Part shown: one piece after another, positions 61,148 through 64,000 of the stretch
Layout: each line of letters starts with the position of its first letter
Numbering within the stretch: the stretch's first letter is position 1
Source: Peterkaempfera podocarpi
GTDB taxonomy: Bacteria; Actinomycetota; Actinomycetes; Streptomycetales; Streptomycetaceae
DNA length: 64,000 nt
Assembly: GCF_042466665.1 (NCBI RefSeq)
Contig: NZ_CP162102.1
Coordinates: 3,844,001-3,908,000 of the forward strand
Direction of reading: 5' to 3'
Notes under the pieces: generated by a model
The model's database searches: none
The model's input: the letters and a program-made list of their open reading frames with translations, nothing else
Told to the model about the DNA's origin: nothing
Made by a program: the position numbers and the translations under genes

Positions 61148-62601
61148 AGTCCGTATTCCTTCCAGCGTCGGGTGACCAGGGCGGCGGTGTCCGGGTCGGA
61201 GGTGATCATCTCTGGCCAGCCGCCGTCGCGGGTGTAGCCCTCCTCGGGCAGCTTGCGAGTGGCGTCGATACCGGCCTTGCCGCCCCAGAACTGCTGGTAG
61301 GAGGCGTGGTCCAGATGGTCGACCGGCCCCTCCACCACCACCAGGTCGCGGCTGTAGTCGGTGTTGCCCAGCGCCCGCCAGGCGACCTCGTGGTAGTCGT
61401 GGACGTTGCAGTCCGCGTCCACCACGATGATCAGCTTGGTGAGCGACATCATGTGGGCGCCCCAGATGGCATGCATCACCTTCTGGGCGTGCTTGGGGTA
61501 CTTCTTGTCGATGGCGACGATCACACAGTTGTGGAAGCCGCCCGCCTCCGGCAGGTCGTAGTCGACGATATCCGGAATGATGATCTTCAGCAGCGGCAGG
61601 AAGAACCGCTCGGTGAACTTCCCCAGCGGCCCATCCTCGGTGGGCGGCCGGCCCACCACCACGGACTGCAGGATCGGCCGGCGCCGCATGGTCACGCAGT
61701 CGATGGTCAGCGCGGGGAAGGGCTCCTGCGGGGTGTAGAAGCCGGTGTGGTCCCCGAACGGACCCTCCGGCAGCGTCACCCCGGGCTCCAGCCAGCCCTC
61801 CAGCACCACCTCGGCGTCGGCGGGCACCTGGAGCGGCACCGTACGGCAGTCCACCATCCGCACCCGCTCGCCCTGCACGAACCCGGCGAAGAGGTACTCG
61901 TCGATGTCACCGGGCAGCGGTGCGGTGGCCGCGTAGGTGACCGCCGGCGGGCAGCCGAAGGCGATCGCGACCGGCAGCCGCTCACCGCGCCGGGCCGCGG
62001 CCTGGTAGTGGTTGCGGCTGTCCTTGTGGATCTGCCAGTGCATCCCGATGGTGCGCTTGTCGTGGCGCTGCAGCCGGTAGAGGCCGAGGTTGCGTACCCC
62101 GGTGTCGGGGTCCTTGGTGTGGGTCAGGCCCAGGTTGAAGAAGGAACCGCCGTCCAGCGGCCAGGTGAACAGGGCCGGCAGCTGCTCCAGGTCGACCTCG
62201 TCACCGGTGAGCACCACCTCCTGCACCGGCGCCTCACCCGGCTTGACCTTCTTCGGCGGGACGTGGGCCATCGAGGCCAGCTTGCCGAAGGCGTCGCGGA
62301 ACCCGGTGAAGCCCTGCGGGAGTTCGGGCTTCAGCAGCCCGGCGATCTTCTGCGAGATGTCGTCCGGCGACTTCAGGCCCAGCGCCTTGGCCAGCCTGCG
62401 CTCGGTGCCGAAGACATTCATCGCCAGCGGCATCGACGAGCCCTTGACGTCCTCGAAGAGCAGCGCCGGCCCCTTGGCCTTCTGCACCCGGTCGACGATC
62501 TCGCCGATCTCCAGATGCGGGTCCACCTGGGCCTTGATGCGCCTGAGGTCTCCCTCGCGCTCCAGCGCCCGCAGGAAGGACCGAAGATCGTCGTATGCCA
62601 T
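61144..62601 (-). CDS. mqnL: Menaquinone biosynthesis decarboxylase (UbiD family, SCO4490 type)
   Basis: A 485-residue UbiD-type enzyme that removes the carboxylate in the late futalosine pathway using prenylated FMN from UbiX. Marks include GPFGDHTGFYTPQEPFP with the catalytic Glu region, RNLGLYRLQRHDKRTIGMHWQ and HDYHEVAWRALGNTD. ATG 62601 opens the unit mqnL-mqnP, with the mqnP start overlapping. It is divergent from the PLDc_N-type gene across 91 bp. Confidence 0.92.
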   Translation of the reverse strand: MAYDDLRSFLRALEREGDLRRIKAQVDPHLEIGEIVDRVQKAKGPALLFEDVKGSSMPLAMNVFGTERRLAKALGLKSPDDISQKIAGLLKPELPQGFTGFRDAFGKLASMAHVPPKKVKPGEAPVQEVVLTGDEVDLEQLPALFTWPLDGGSFFNLGLTHTKDPDTGVRNLGLYRLQRHDKRTIGMHWQIHKDSRNHYQAAARRGERLPVAIAFGCPPAVTYAATAPLPGDIDEYLFAGFVQGERVRMVDCRTVPLQVPADAEVVLEGWLEPGVTLPEGPFGDHTGFYTPQEPFPALTIDCVTMRRRPILQSVVVGRPPTEDGPLGKFTERFFLPLLKIIIPDIVDYDLPEAGGFHNCVIVAIDKKYPKHAQKVMHAIWGAHMMSLTKLIIVVDADCNVHDYHEVAWRALGNTDYSRDLVVVEGPVDHLDHASYQQFWGGKAGIDATRKLPEEGYTRDGGWPEMITSDPDTAALVTRRWKEYGL

Positions 62602-62692
62602 GCCTGTCAGTATCCGCCACGCACTACCCTGGTCCCGTCATGAGGTCCCTCTCAGGGGGAGGGAGCCGTCGTACCGGGGGAGTTGCACCACC

Positions 62693-63124
62693 GTGCTGAG
62701 GTATCTGCCGTTCCTGCTCGTCCTCGCCCTGTGGATCTGGGCCTTCATCGACTGTCTGATCACCCCGGAGGAGGAGGTCAGGCATCTGCCCAAGGTGGTC
62801 TGGATCCTGCTGATCCTCTTCTTCGGCGAGGTGCTGGTCGGGCCGATCGCCTGGCTGGTCGCGGGCCGCAGCCGGGCCGGGGCGGGCCGCCGCCAGGTGC
62901 CGTGGCCGTCCGGCACCGCCGGATACCCGGAGTACGAGCGGCCGCAGCGGCGTGTCCTGGCCCCGGACGACGACCCGGAGTTCCTGGCCTCCCTCAAGCG
63001 GCACAACGCTCAGCACGAGGACATGCTCAAGCAGTGGGAGTCCGATCTGCGCCGCCGGGAGGAGGAGCTGCGCCGCCGCTCCGACAGCCCCGAGGGCACC
63101 ACGGAGCGGGACTCCGACAGCTGA
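62693..63124 (+). CDS. PLDc_N-type small membrane protein
   Basis: A 143-residue protein with two membrane spans (residues 4-20 and 34-58) of the phospholipase D-nuclease N-terminal family (LALWIWAFIDCLITPEEEVRHLPK then WILLILFFGEVLVGPIAWLVAGR). The PLD catalytic HKD motifs are absent. A charged coiled-coil-like tail follows (ESDLRRREEELRRR). GTG 62693 follows GGGGGAG by 10 bases. The role is unknown; it is a usual neighbour of mqnL in streptomycetes (from memory). Confidence 0.75.
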   Translation: MLRYLPFLLVLALWIWAFIDCLITPEEEVRHLPKVVWILLILFFGEVLVGPIAWLVAGRSRAGAGRRQVPWPSGTAGYPEYERPQRRVLAPDDDPEFLASLKRHNAQHEDMLKQWESDLRRREEELRRRSDSPEGTTERDSDS

Positions 63125-63214
63125 CGGCCACGTACGGAATGCACGTACCGCAGCGGCCGGAAACGGACGCACCGCCTCTTGGCCGGCCCCGCCCCCGGCC
63201 CGACATTGGTGGCT

Positions 63215-64000
63215 ATGACCACTGCCCCCGCCACCGGAGGTGACGGTACGTCACCTCCGGTGCCCCCTGCCACCGCCGCGGACCTCTTCTCCGACATCAC
63301 GGCCTACGGCGCCCACATCGTCGCGGTGGAGCCGACCGGCGCCGAGCCGGTCCCGGCCGACGCCCGCCACGGCCGTCCGCTGCAACTGCTCTGGACCTGG
63401 CTGTCCCCCAACATGGAGTTCGCCACCGTCTACATCGGTGTGATCTCCGTGCTCTTCTTCGGCCTGGGCTTCTGGACCGCCGTCGCCGCCCTGCTGCTGG
63501 GCTCCGCGCTGGGCGCGCTGACACAGGCAGTGCTGAGCACCGGCGGCCCCCGCTTCGGGGTGCCGCAGATGGTGCTGAGCCGGTCGGCCTTCGGCTTCCT
63601 CGGCAACGCCTTCCCCGCGGTGCTCAACGCCGCCACGGCAGGGTTCGGCTGGTTCGCGGTCAACAGCGTCTCCGGGGCCTTCGCGCTGGACACCCTCACC
63701 GGTCTGCCCACCCTGCTCTGTCTGGTGATCGTGGTGCTGGCGCAGATCGCGGTGGCGTATCTGGGCCACAACTTCGTGCACTCCTTCGAGAAGTACGCAC
63801 TGCCGGTGCTCACCCTGGTCTTCGCCGCCGCCTCCGTGGTGACCCTGGGCAAGGCGCACCTGTCCGGCAGCGGGAGCACCGGGGGCACCGCGGGGGGCTT
63901 CATGCTGGCGTTCAGCGCGGCCTTCGGCTACGCGGCGGGCTGGAATCCCTTCGCCTCCGACTACACCCGCTACCTGCCCACGTCCGCACCCCGTCGGCTG
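63215..64000 (+). CDS. NCS1-family purine/cytosine permease (cut by right edge)
   Basis: Cation-coupled nucleobase transporter; 262 codons are visible and the frame is open to the edge. Marks are WLSPNMEFATVYIGVISVL in the first helix and GPRFGVPQMVLSRSAFGFLGN, then NPFASDYTRYLP, which belongs to the family's substrate region. The substrate (cytosine, purine or related) is not determined. ATG 63215 is used, with a weak GGTGG site. Codons 7-16 form a perfect 14-bp palindrome, unusual inside a coding start. Confidence 0.85.
   Translation, partial: MTTAPATGGDGTSPPVPPATAADLFSDITAYGAHIVAVEPTGAEPVPADARHGRPLQLLWTWLSPNMEFATVYIGVISVLFFGLGFWTAVAALLLGSALGALTQAVLSTGGPRFGVPQMVLSRSAFGFLGNAFPAVLNAATAGFGWFAVNSVSGAFALDTLTGLPTLLCLVIVVLAQIAVAYLGHNFVHSFEKYALPVLTLVFAAASVVTLGKAHLSGSGSTGGTAGGFMLAFSAAFGYAAGWNPFASDYTRYLPTSAPRRL
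63232..63262. promoter_or_regulatory. 14-bp arm palindrome in the first codons of the NCS1 gene
   Basis: CACCGGAGGTGACG (63232-63245), GTA, CGTCACCTCCGGTG (63249-63262). The hairpin starts 17 bases after the A of the ATG, where it could hinder initiation, or it may be an operator. Alternatively the true start lies downstream. Confidence 0.55.

Overview
The window is about 64 kb of very high-GC DNA from an actinomycete, most likely a member of the Streptomycetaceae. The evidence is near-exclusive G/C in third codon positions, GTG starts and start/stop overlaps, an FO synthase of the F420 pathway, a 14-gene nuo operon with streptomycete-type neighbours, the futalosine route to menaquinone, and CebR-type operators. 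I saw no rRNA, tRNA, CRISPR, insertion sequence or phage module.

Layout. 1-4429: FO synthase (cut by the left edge), divergent from a LolA-like exported protein plus an ABC-2 exporter. 4803-7211: an orphan sugar-binding lipoprotein and a convergent RarD-type transporter. 7318-10795: an HxlR regulator remnant, a CebR box and a GH48 cellulase gene split by a frameshift. 10927-12367: a luciferase-like oxidoreductase divergent from a MarR regulator. 12436-17461: korAB, an orphan response regulator and a polyprenyl diphosphate synthase. 17861-34103: nuoA-N on the minus strand behind a Rex-like operator. 34720-37804: a decayed IclR regulator, a LuxR-type regulator, a geranylgeranyl-reductase-family flavoprotein and a 54-codon membrane peptide. 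37968-41830: a secreted nuclease and a CBM2-bearing SGNH hydrolase behind a second CebR box. 42008-48298: menG, a membrane protein, an amidohydrolase-like protein, mqnC (frameshifted), a Ser/Thr kinase and mqnA. 48617-52827: cold-shock protein, MFS transporter, Uma2 nuclease, LacI regulator, DUF4229 protein and acetyltransferase. 53195-62601: mqnE, a threonine-dehydratase-like enzyme, an Lrp regulator, ubiX, a cyclase, a GH44 cellulase behind a third CebR box, mqnP and mqnL. 62693-64000: a small membrane protein and an NCS1 permease cut by the right edge.

Two themes run through the window. The first is respiration. Complex I, korAB, a prenyl-chain synthase, six enzymes of menaquinone assembly (mqnA, C, E, P, L and menG), the flavin prenyltransferase that activates UbiD-type enzymes, and a probable menaquinone-tail reductase all lie within 50 kb. 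The second is cellulose degradation. Three secreted CBM2 enzymes sit up to 52 kb apart, each behind a CebR operator, and the GH44 gene is wedged inside the menaquinone cluster. Two genes expected to be intact (GH48 and mqnC) each carry a one-base frameshift, which is either real decay or sequence error.
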